A DNA stretch of 64,000 bases. It comes from Akanthomyces muscarius. Lineage: Eukaryota; Ascomycota; Sordariomycetes; Hypocreales; Cordycipitaceae. The translations under genes and the position numbers were made by a program. Positions 43,387-53,488 of this stretch are shown here, piece after piece (positions within the stretch are counted from its first letter, which is position 1; each line of letters opens with the position of its first letter). The stretch lies in NCBI RefSeq assembly GCF_028009165.1, contig NC_079245.1, forward strand, positions 2,480,001 through 2,544,000, given 5' to 3'. The notes beneath the pieces are model-generated. The model saw only the letters and a program-made list of their open reading frames with translations, was not told the origin of the DNA and searched no databases.

Positions 43387-44259
43387 ATGGAAGATTTCAT
43401 CAAACACACCAAGAATGATGACGACAACAAGTGGGAGCGCGAGCGCCTCTCCGGCCAGCACGATGTCATGATGGCCGCCATGGGCGACCCCATCTACGCT
43501 CCCCTCGATTTCTCCGAGCCGGGCCTGCGCATCATCGACTCCGGCACCGCCGACGGCTGCTGGATTCTGCACATGCGCAGCCTCTACCCCGTCAAGCACG
43601 AGTACGTCGGCACCGACATTGACGAGGCCCTCTACCCAGACCCGGCCCCCGAAGGCACGCGCTTCCAGAATCAGTCCATCCACGACGCCTTTCCTACCGA
43701 CTGGGCAGAATCATTCGATCTCGTGCATCAGCGCCTTGTAATGGCCGCGGCGCCACCGCAAACCATTGCGGCAGTCGTGTCGCGGCTCGCGGGCCTGCTC
43801 AAGCCCGGGGCGTGGATGCAGCTCGTCGAGGTCGACATTGACTCTGTCCCCGAAAACGGCCCCGCGCTCAAGCAGTTTTTGCACTTTGCGCAGTCCATGT
43901 CGTCGTTTAGCGGCATGGGGCCAAACCTGGCCAAGGAGCTGGTTGGCGCCATGCGGGACGCCGGTCTAACGGGCGTGGAGGAGCGCTCTGTCGATATTCT
44001 GCACGGCAAGAGCAACCCTAACCCAGAGCTGAAGCAGAAGAGCACCGAAAGCCTCTGCGGAGCCGTACCGCCGCTTGTGCAGGGCGTGAAGAGTGAGTCA
44101 TTACTGGCATGTGACAGGCTGTAGCTGACTTTGTTTCTAGTGATGCTTCCGAACGAGTTTACTGAGGATGCAAACAACTTGCAAGCTCAGTTGCGCAAAG
44201 AGTTATCTGAAGAAGGCGGAAAAACAAAGATTAGGGTGGTCTGGGGTCAAAAGGCATGA
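43387..44259 (+). CDS. gliN-like: SAM-dependent methyltransferase (GliN-like)
   Basis: Two exons (43387-44092, 44141-44259; 48-nt intron) give 274 aa. A class I methyltransferase fold is indicated by IIDSGTADGCW (motif I), YVGTDID (acidic ribose binder) and the FDLVHQRLVMAA strand. This resembles GliN, which N-methylates the amide nitrogen in gliotoxin formation. LaeA-type and S-methylating GtmA-type enzymes share the fold, so S-methylation is an alternative. It starts 218 bp after the GliC-like stop, on the same strand. Confidence 0.82.
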
Positions 44260-44637
44260 TAGGGGTCCTGGAGGACATAGCCGGGAAGGCCGTTCAGTCG
44301 CAATTCAGCTGAGGATGAGCGTACATTTTGCTTGATGCTACTGAATGACGTGCCTTTGAATCGAAAGAAGCAAGTCAAAATTCGCAATTGCAATTTCAAA
44401 GTGATTTTATCATGTCATGATCTTTTTGTTGGTGAGCTTCGACGAGTTTGAGAGCAAGCGCTACACTCTACAACAGTTACACGGTTCAGACCAGATGTCG
44501 TGCTCAGATGCAGTCTTAATTCTCAGTCTCTGTCCTAAAGAAGATTGAAGCATTTGTCAACCAAAGTCCTTCCAAGTGTCTCAGAGCAGTAGAATAGAGT
44601 CTTGATGCCCCACAAACTGTCCGAACACCCGTCAACC
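44260..44637. other. Convergent 3' intergenic
   Basis: Between the GliN-like and GST stops; nothing recognised. Confidence 0.45.
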
Positions 44638-45697
44638 TCAATGACCTATGTGTGGCGCACTCTCCATGACTTTTTGGACAGCAGGGCGCGCCAGCATCCG
44701 GTCTGCCCAGTCAAGGATATGCGGGTACTTTGCCATGTTCACAGACAGGAATTTAAACATCCAAGGCATGGCAAAGGGGAAATAGGAAAGATCGGCAATG
44801 GTCGGGCGGTCGCGCAGCGCAATGTACTTTTGGTCTGGAAGGGCCAGGCGGGCCTCGAGTATGTCCCACTGCTTGACAGTGTTTTCATGCAGCCTGTGTC
44901 CCAGGGTATTAGCAAACAAAGAACTTGTCATTTCGGCAGAGAAGTGGCGTCGCATTAGCGAGAGTGGCTTTCCAGGCTTACTTTTGTATGGTTCTTGGTA
45001 GTTGCACAGGCTCCGCTCGTGATGGGTAGCCACGGAGAAAGTAGAGCCAGTACTTTGCCGTTGCCCTAGTTGCCACAGTGAATTGGTCAGAGCTTTGATT
45101 GCAGGAAGTAATGAGTAGCCAAATATTGGCTCAATGACATGGACTTTGAATCCTTGACCAGTTCCCTTGCCACTCACCCTATGCCTGCTGTCTGGTAGGC
45201 GGTCCAGGAGTGTACAGCGCCGCGCTCATACGCCGTACGGCCCAGCCAGTCGCCAGTGTGGTCGAAACGCCCGGCCAGGTAGTAGAGGCAAGCTGTGCCT
45301 TCAAAGACGTTGATGCGCTCTCCCGTCTCTGGGTCCTGGTCCCTGAGGGCAGGAACATAGCGCTCAGGGTGCATCTGGTAGGCCCACTGCGAGTGCGTGT
45401 CGATGACGGCGATGCAGTGCGGAAACAGCAGTTCTTCGGCTAGTATCAGTGGCTTGACATAATTGATGTATGATGTCTCATCCGCTGTGGTTTACATTGA
45501 GAATGTTTAGCCGTGGGTTATTAATTCAGCATGGCGGCACTTGCTCCGCACTGGGGAGAACAAAGCAAGCCGGCGGCGGTCAACGAACCTTTGATGACGT
45601 AGAGAATAACGCGCCCGTCAAATTCTGGATCTCCAATGAGGACCTCTCCATCTGGTCCTTTGGAGGTGTTTTGCTTTGCAGTTACGGTAGAGTCCAT
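44638..45697 (-). CDS. gliG-like: Glutathione S-transferase (GliG-like)
   Basis: Four exons (45697-45589, 45484-45178, 45065-44982, 44893-44638) give 251 aa. The N-terminal thioredoxin-like domain carries VKPLILAEEL and the cis-Pro region YVPALRD. The C-terminal helical domain carries KYWLYF, DILEARL and the conserved DRPTIADLSYFPFA. In gliotoxin biosynthesis GliG adds glutathione to the oxidised diketopiperazine, introducing both sulfurs. Exons 3 and 4 are short and lie between stop-containing introns, so a naive ORF view breaks this gene; all phases agree. An in-frame ATG 33 nt upstream (45730) is an alternative start. Confidence 0.85.
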
Positions 45698-46491
45698 TGT
45701 TGAACTGTCTGTACTAGATGGTGCCAGCAAGCATCTGCCGTCGCAGCTGACTCTGAGACTGATATGCAGGATGGCTCCGGCTTATCAATTCGAAAGTTCA
45801 TCCTCGCGGCCCAAGTCTGCTGGATATTGGTCGCCGCTCTACGCACTTGTCAGAACGGTAGAGGCACATCATCGGCCTCCTTAAACTGGCAATGGGCACC
45901 TTGGTAGAGACTCCTTAGACTGGTAATAGGCACCTTGGTAGAGAGAAGAGAGGACCCGCATGCGCCACACTGAGACTGTCCTGTCCTTGTGGGCTCGGCC
46001 CGTGCACCTTCCAACAAGGCTGTGTAACGGTAAACAAACCACAGGCCACCAAAGCACAAGTACATGCAACGAGGCCACAAGTACCTACGACGACACCACA
46101 AGTACCTGCCCTGTATATTTCCCGGAGGGCTAGTGCCGTCTCCCCGGCTCGGAGACATTTGTTGTGGCGCCGTGGACCGCAACCTTAATCCGATCGGATA
46201 CATCTCGGAGACATTCTCGGGGACATTTTTTCTCAGTCCCTTGACCCCCAACTCGAGCTAACGCGTCGTGTAAGTCATCTTCGATCTTGAACATCACAGC
46301 TTTGTTTAGCCGCAGATGCACACAACGCAGTCCATTTTTAACCACCGTCAGCCACCAGCTGCTTTCGATCCGTATTCCACCTCTTTTGATCCATCTCGGA
46401 TACTTCCTTTATTTGTTACTTTTTTTTGGTTCTCGTCCTTTCACCTGAAGCCTTGAATCGTCAACAACACCCATCCAAACACGCAACCATC
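45698..46491. promoter_or_regulatory. Divergent promoter, GST / MFS exporter
   Basis: About 790 bp with no supported gene. It includes a near-direct repeat (GGCACCTTGGTAGAGA... twice, about 45895-45945), and CCGATCGGA at 46191. No clear TCGGN3CCGA site. Confidence 0.4.
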
Positions 46492-48608
46492 ATGACGGAC
46501 CAACAAGCTGCGGAACAGCCACCGCAGGGCGTGGCGTCTGCATCGATGTCGGCGGACTATGATGCTCCAAAGAAAAAAATGACGAACAAGCAACTCGCAC
46601 TTGTCATGTTGGCGTAAGTTCTTCTTCCAAACGCGCGGTTGCTCGCGTGGCGTCGCTGCCACGGTATGCGGCGTGCAGCCTCGATCAAACATTTCTAATC
46701 CCTTCTTTAGCCTGTGTCTCGCCGTCTTTTGCCAGGCTCTCGACACCACCATCATTGCGACCGCCATTCCGAGCATTACCACCGAGTTCAACTCGCTCGA
46801 CGACGTGGGCTGGTATGGATCGTCCTACTTGCTTGCCAACTGCAGCTTCCTGCTGCTCTACGGAAAGCTCTACAACCTGTTTCCAGTCCACTGGGTGTTT
46901 CTCGTGGCTCTCGGTATCTTTGAGCTCGGCAGTCTTGTGTGCGGTGTCACTCCCACCTCTGTTGGCTTAATCATCGGTCGAGCTATTCAGGGCATTGGTG
47001 CTGGTGGGATTCTCTCTGGCGCTACACTGATCATTGCTGCCTTGTTTCCCCTGGATAAGCGACCGATGTACCAGGGCTCCCTTGGCTCCATGTACGCTCT
47101 CGCCAGTGTCGCCGGTCCTCTGTAAGATGCCTTCCAATACGTGCTCCTGCTCGTCAACTTGCTAATGGAATGATCTATGTGCAGTCTAGGAGGAGTCATT
47201 ACCGGTAAGCAACGCTGTCCAGACATGGCTACAATAATACAAAATAACTAATCACTACATAGAATATGTTACTTGGCGTTTGTGCTTCTACATCAACCTC
47301 CCGATCGGTCTCGTGGCCGCCGTCATCATCGTCGCCTTTACCCGAGGACTTAAGGCCCCCGACAGCCCGACTCTCTCTTTTAGAGAAAAGGTGATGAGTC
47401 TGGATCCTTTCGGCATCCTCCTGTTCCTCCCCATGATTATCTGTCTTCTCCTTGCCATTATGTGGGGAGGCAGCACATACCCATGGAGCAATGCACGCAT
47501 CATCGTCCTGTTTGTTCTCGGCGGCCTGCTGCTCATTGGCTTTGTCTGGCTTCAGGTGCACGAGTCTGACCGCGCCATGGTGCCTCTGAGCGTCGCCAGG
47601 GACAGGACTGTCTGGGCAAGCTGTGTCTTTAGCTTCTTTCTCTTTGGCAGCCTTCTCGTTCTGACCTACTACCTCCCGATCTGGTTCCAGGCCATCAAGG
47701 GCAGTACTGCCTCTGAGAGTGGAATTCGTATTCTTCCTCTGTTGCTTGGCAGTGTGGTTCTGTCTTTGGTTGGAGGAGTCCTCGTGTCGGTGAATGGCTA
47801 CTACACTTGGCTGTGCATTCTTAGTAGTGTCTTAGTCAGCGTGGTACATTTACTCCGGTACAACTTTACTTGATGGTAATGATACTGACCGTTTTTGTGC
47901 TTTAGGGAAGTGGACTGATGACAACATTCAAACCCAGTAGTGGCATTGGAAAGTGGATCGGATACCAGGCCATCTACGGTGCAGGTATTGGATTCGGCAT
48001 GCAGCAGCCGCTCATTGCAATCCAAGCTGCTCTCCCCGAGAAACAGGTTGCCGAGGGCACAGTAAGTAGCTTACCCGACCACCCACACGCATAAGACGCA
48101 GCAACTCTAACACGCTTCTTCTGTCTAGTCTCTCATCATTTTCATCCAAACCTTTGGTGGCGCGATCCTTCTCTCTGTTGGCCAGAGCCTGTTCACCAAC
48201 AGCCTCGTCCGCAACGTTGCCAAGGCTGACCTGCCTCTGGATCCATCGTCTCTGCTCTCTGGCGGCGCCACGAACCTCGACCGTCTTATCGCACCAGAGT
48301 ATCTCGAACAGCTTCGCGAAGCATACAACGACGCCATTATTGAGGTAAGCATGCTCTTGAAACACTCAATGCAGGTTAATGTACGGGAAGCTAACGCTGG
48401 ATCTTCTCTGCAGACCTTTTACGCAGCTGTGGCCACTGCCGCCCTCAGCCTCATAGGCAGTGTTTTCATGCCATGGTTCAGCGTCAAAAAGGTCAAGCAG
48501 CAGCGCGAAGCGGCCAAGGCAGAGGCGTCCGAGGCGCCTAAGGACAAGGTCAACGGAACTTCTTCTGGAGCGGGTGAGGTTGCAGAGACCAAAACCGAAG
48601 CTGCCTAA
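46492..48608 (+). CDS. gliA-like: Major facilitator superfamily exporter, 14-TM drug:H+ type (GliA-like)
   Basis: Seven exons (46492-46613, 46711-47121, 47185-47204, 47263-47843, 47906-48061, 48129-48344, 48414-48608) give 566 aa. They include a 20-nt micro-exon, with phases consistent throughout. Motif C-like and motif A-like stretches ([46 protein letters not shown]) mark the DHA2/TRI12-like family. Many hydrophobic segments are seen, and the C-terminal tail is charged (Lys/Glu/Ala-rich). It probably exports the cluster product across the plasma membrane and adds self-protection. It forms the right end of the biosynthetic block. Confidence 0.9.
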
Positions 48609-49836
48609 CTTGTCCTGCCTGACTTTTTCACTACGCAACTTCCCGCGTTCAACTACCCTTGTTTAATTCCCCGGTCTCATTCCCCTTCAACACCGCCTTG
48701 TTTAATTACCCCGTCTGTCTGTAAACACCATGGATGCTTCTTTGGCTTTACATATTGTATCATTTAGTTTGCCATTTTCCCCTGCCCACACATTCCTTTT
48801 CCTCCCAATCACAAGTTATTTACCCTTTTCACTGTACATTGGTGGTTAGCCAATCAATTGTTTACTAGTTAGATCAAATTCATCACGTTGGAGAATGCCC
48901 GCCCGGCCCCCATGACAGCTGCGCCAGCCGTCTAGCCACCTGAGTACTAGTTTGTGGAAACGCGCCCCCACGTCTTGATTGGCGCCGCCAATTAAGTATG
49001 CTCCATCCAGTCCAAGCATCGGCCCCATCCGCCCGACCGTTCCGGGATCGACCACTTGGCTCGAGGCTGAGAGGCACTAACGTTAACTAACAGGAGTCCC
49101 CCCCTCACTAGACCAATGGTATCCTTGTCGGTGTTCAGGGATCAAGTGTTGTCCAAAGTGGAGTTTTGCGTGGGAGACTGTCGATGAGATTTGTGTTATC
49201 CAAGGCTTCATAGCGGGCAGAATATGGGGGAGAATGATGATTAAAAAATTTAGTACTCGGTTTCGACGCAGATGAGGCACAGGCGGGTTTCGGCGACTTT
49301 TTTCCCCAAGAAATGAACCGTGTAGATGTGTCACGGCACAGGCCGTGTCACGTATGAGGAGGCCGCTATAAGAGTGCGCAGTCCCCCCGAGGGCGCAGAG
49401 TGGAGAGTTCCCTCTTCAGTGGACAATAGAGTCATACTATTGTAGTTACTATATCTATCCGCGATCTCTGTTATCACTTCCTTCGTGCTAGCCGCTATCT
49501 GACAAGATGACCAACGCCACTTCCATCTCGGTGAAAATAAAGGCTGCGGACAGTTGATTTGGGCGACTTGGCCGGTATTTTCGAACACTGGCTAACATGA
49601 CAGACAAGTTGTTGTGTCATGGACAATCAAAATTTGTTTCTTCCTCTTTTGCGTAGAAGGGCGCCGATTAACGCACGCTGAGTGACCACCAACATGTCGT
49701 CGTCATGGGCAAGATTTTCAGCATCATCTCACGACGTATTACTCATAGGACGCCAGTCAGCCATGAAACATATTATTTATACAAATACAGTGTAGCTCTA
49801 TACGTTACTACACTAGTTGGCAAGCTGCGACAGGTT
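48609..49836. other. Intergenic, no supported gene
   Basis: 1.2 kb with pyrimidine-rich 3'-UTR-like sequence up to about 48850. Short ORFs beyond that have no family features. Confidence 0.5.
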
Positions 49837-50789
49837 CTATGCTCTATACGCGGCCAGGAGCTGTACCAGAGCCAGAGACCCAGCATCAATGGCCAGATCC
49901 AGCGCCATATCGCCGTCATTGTTGGCAACATGTGTATCAACCCCAAGCTCCAGCAGCATTGCGGCCGTGTTAATGTCACCGAGCTGTATGGCGATGTGAA
50001 GGGGTGTGCTCCCGCTCGCGTCGCGGGCGTTGAGCAGCGCTCCATCTTCTAAGTGCTCTAAAAGCATCTGCGTGATGGAAAGCTTTCGGCACTCTACCGC
50101 GTAGTGTATAATTGTTCGTCCCTCTTGGTCCTTTCTTGATAAATCAGCTCTGCTGTTGATGAGGAACCGCACGATATTCTCGTGACCGTTGCGAACAGCC
50201 CGAAACATGGCGTGGCTCGGAACGTCCCAAGCCGACGCCGGAGGAACGGCATCGTTTTGAAATGGTGCCTGCGCCATTCCAGGCGGCCAGAGAAGGACAG
50301 TTTGCATGCTATGCCCGTGAGGGATCTTTTGCAACGGTTCATCCGCTGTCGTCGCCGCTGGAGATTGGAATGGCGCGTAGGGCAGCGACGACACCGACTC
50401 TGGCGTGTGCACCATCTGCGGCGCTGCCCGGTGAAACGACGCAAAGTCGTCGGCCTGCGGAAGCTCGCCAGACATCTGCTGCTGCTGCTGATGGAGCGAG
50501 GGACCGCCGGGCTCAGAGGGGGGAGGGCTGCTGTAGCGCAGCGCCGCGGGGACCTTGACGTGACCCAGCGCGGGCGAGACATGGTGGTGGTGCGCTGGTG
50601 GCGAGCTGAAGTGATTCATGGCGGGATCGTCGACGGGGGCCATGACAAACTCGATGGTGGGCAGCTTTTCCTTGCGAACTCTGCCTGGTGTTTGGCTGTC
50701 AGCATCATGAGGAAGAGTGGTCGTGTTGCTAGACAACAGAAAAGGGAGAGTCATTTACGAGGGCTTTTTTTCGGTTGTTCCTGAACCAT
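49837..50789 (-). CDS. Ankyrin-repeat protein with basic N-terminus
   Basis: The C-terminal 130 residues form about four ankyrin repeats (for example GRTIIHYAVECRKLSITQMLLEH, then SGSTPLHIAIQLGDINTAAMLLE). The N-terminal half is Pro/His/Gln/Ser-rich and probably disordered. Two models fit: a single exon from ATG 50754 (305 aa), or two exons (50789-50759 and 50684-49837, 74-nt intron with CTGAC branch site), 292 aa, whose start is strongly basic (KKSPRRVRKEK). Some fungal cluster regulators combine a basic region with ankyrin repeats (TOXE-like), so a regulatory role is possible but unproven. It lies between the exporter and the Zn2Cys6 gene. Confidence 0.7.
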
Positions 50790-51092
50790 GCTTCCGTTTT
50801 TTGATTATTCTTATTCTCGAGGAGGAAGAAGTCCGTTCCTGAACGTACGTCAGCCGCAGATCAACAGAATGACAGTTGAAATGGGCCAAAAAAAAAAAAG
50901 ACTCGGGCAAGGCCAGCGGGCTCGGAGTTTCTTTTCTTGGCGCTGAATGCTAAATTATACAAGTGTCCAAGAGAGGAATACGAAAGAATAAGAAAGCCCT
51001 CGCACAGTCATTGAAACAAACAAGACAGTCTGACTGCTTTTCGTCTTTTTCTTCTACCTTTTTTTTGGGAATCGTTGCCGATATGGCGAAGG

Positions 51093-51120
<28 letters not shown>
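51093..51120. repeat. Poly-A tract (28 nt)
   Basis: Uninterrupted run of 28 A; may be a polymorphic microsatellite or an assembly-sensitive site. Confidence 0.9.
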
Positions 51121-51124
<4 letters not shown>

Positions 51125-51399
51125 GCACCGCATAAACCGGCCATGCACGGGAGGGGACTCAGCGAGGCCGGCGCCCTTTCTTTTGATTCGGTAGCCTGGC
51201 CGGTTGTCCTCCGGGATGGAGGGACCTTTCCCGAGCCATGCGTAGCCTGATCGGAGACAAGCAAGACAGAAGGGTAGTATTGCGAAAGCAGTGGATTGGG
51301 AGCCGACTTCAGCTGAATGTCATTTTCAGAGGAATAGGTACGAGAGCGAGAGCGAAAAAGATTTCCCATTCCGGGGTGGCTTATGCTGGTGCGTCTTCC

Positions 51400-51427
51400 G
51401 GGGGGGGGGGGGGGGGGGGGGGGGGGG
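51400..51427. repeat. Poly-G tract (28 nt)
   Basis: Uninterrupted run of 28 G, rare in fungal DNA; on the G-rich strand it could form a quadruplex. Length may be unreliable in the assembly. Confidence 0.9.
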
Positions 51428-51602
51428 TGTTTGCCAAGAGGATGGATATACGTGGGCTGAGCCGTTGAGAAAGAGGTACGTAAACTTGCCTAGGGGTTTT
51501 TCTTTGGCACCAGCGAGCCTGGTAAAATAGGTACGGTACTGGTCGGGCTCGTTCTCTCCGAGTCTTGGTTTGCTGATTATTGTTCGGCCCGTCGCGCTCA
51601 TA

Positions 51603-51637
51603 CCTGCCTGCATGCCTGCATGCCTGCATGCCTGCAG
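51603..51637. repeat. Tandem octamer repeat (CCTGCATG)n
   Basis: About four copies of CCTGCATG in tandem. The unit contains the palindrome TGCA/CATG. Confidence 0.8.
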
Positions 51638-52112
51638 ATGCAACCCCGGGCCGCCATTCAGCCGTTTCAATTCAAATAAAAATAAAATAAAATGAAAAGG
51701 CCTATAGTGTCTCAAACTCGGAAATTTCAGAACCAATGACACCCAGTAGACACATTACATAGAGCAGGTTCATCCTTTTTTTTTTCAGCCGCAATTCCAC
51801 TCATGACTTTCTTCTCGTTCAGCAGCTCTGTCTCGGCAGCAAATCTGGCAAGCAGTGCAGCCTCCAAAAAAACAAGGGCCTCTCGGGTACTCAGGTACAT
51901 CTACCTTGCCTTATCAAGTAAAGCTGGGTGTCTTGATGCGCTCGCTGATCCCAATGAGCCACAGCGGCCCGCTGCCCACCTTCTCGGCCTACCAACGCCA
52001 CTACATTTCCAAAGGGCGACGACCAAGAAATCTACAAGACGGACGAAATAGTAATCCATTCCAAAAATTAGTCCAAATTATCGCAGTCCTTTTTTTAATT
52101 TTTAATTGTCCC

Positions 52113-53488
52113 TCAGCCTGCCATCATGTCGTTTTTTAATAGCGTAGAGATCAAGTTGCTCAGCCTCTCGTCTTGGTCCGCGCAAAACAGCTTCAGCCGG
52201 CCCTCCGGACGAGGCCCGCTGTGACACCGGCCCGACCGGTCCAGCTTGGCGCCGACCACCTTTACCAGCTGCTGCAGCCGACGGGCCTCAAACAAGACAA
52301 CCTGCCGCCAGATGAAGCTGGCCTCATCGCTCTCGGTACTGTATTGCCCGAGGTGCAAGCTCCCCGTCGCCCGCCCGTGGTCGTCATCGTGCCCGCCACC
52401 CCCAACGCCGCTGCCGCCGCCGCCGCCGTCCCCGTCACCGTCCCCGTCGCGCCACTGCGCCGCCAGCTTCTCCATGGTAATGAGGGCAATCTCCGTCGCC
52501 ACCTGCACCAGCACCGGGCCCGTCACCGACCGCTGCCACTGCCGTGACTGAACTGCCCGCTGAATCTCCTTGGTGCCCGACTTGATTATGTCCATGCACC
52601 GGTCCACGCTGCAGCTGGTGTTGTCCATTTCCGCCTCGAGGCTGGTGATGGCGTTGAGAAGGTTGAGCGTGTACATTCTGCTGTCTGACGTCTCGTGGTC
52701 TTTGGCAGGGTGCTGCGGCGCAGCGATGCTGCCAGACGTGACGGTAGCTACCGCTGTCGTGGAAAAGGGCGTCACGGGGAACTCGCCGCGACCAGGCTCC
52801 ATGCTGGACGTGGTGGCCAGAGAGGCTCGCGGGCTGATGCTGTAGGATCCGTCCGTGGTCGCCACATCCATGTGGGCTAGAGAGTCCACAAAGACGCTGT
52901 CTGCTCGTGGTCGGCTTGTAGACACGGCGGCCATGGTGCTCTCTGCCGCCGACATTCCGGACGAGTGAGGCACCACCGTCTGCGCGTCCCAGTTGAACAG
53001 TGATAGCATATTCAGATCGTTTGATGTGTTTAGCATGTCTGTGAATTCCGTGAGTAGCTGCGGGTCCTCCTCCGCTGGGTCCTCGTCTCGTAGCGATGCT
53101 TCATTCGTGCGTGTCGGGTTCACGACTACCTCGTCACGGACACTCGGGCTTGTTGAGTCTGTCGGCGTCGTCTTCCGCCGTCTGCGCTTGTGCGAGTGCC
53201 TCCCAACCATGGAAATCTCGAAATGGCATTTGTATCCTGAAAAGAAAAGAAAAACGGTTGGAATGCGGTTCTCTGTGCAATCTTTTCTTCATACTCATTA
53301 TTGTCAAACATACCCAAGCTCTCACATCGCTGACAGCCAGTCTTTTCGCCGCTGCATTTTACCTATGAGATCCAATGCGTTAGCTTGACATTTTCTTCTT
53401 GTGTAGACATCACGTCGGTAGGCGCCGCAACTTTGGAAGCGTGGCATTGATTACAAGCCGACCGTAACCGCCTGGGTGTATTATCCAT
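52113..53488 (-). CDS. gliZ-like: Zn2Cys6 transcription factor, likely cluster regulator (GliZ-like)
   Basis: Three exons (53488-53432, 53362-53314, 53236-52113) give 409 aa. The binuclear zinc cluster is split over all three exons: ACNQCHASK, then VKCSGEKTGCQRCESLG, then YKCHFEI, giving C-x2-C-x6-C-x6-C-x2-C-x6-C. A basic linker (RHSHKRRRRK) and an acidic Ser/Thr-rich region follow. The C-terminal region has an AflR-like look (CMDIIKSGTKEIQRAV; EALR-type helix), with a Gly/Asp repeat insert near residue 330. The first donor is GTTGCG, a weak consensus. Position at the cluster edge fits the pathway-specific activator of ETP clusters. Its predicted site class is TCGGN3CCGA. Confidence 0.85.

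Larger units (their letters stand above)
50790..52112. other. Intergenic with homopolymer tracts
   Basis: No gene is supported; ORFs here run through the poly-A and poly-G tracts and are artefacts. The promoter of the ankyrin gene lies at the left edge. Confidence 0.5.

Noticed and set aside
44638..45697. GST gene considered broken because its ORFs are separated by stops
   Set aside because: Four exons with canonical GT..AG borders and agreeing phases restore the expected domain order, so it is intact.
51093..51427. ORFs with poly-Lys, poly-Pro or poly-Gly runs
   Set aside because: They arise from translating the A28 and G28 homopolymers.
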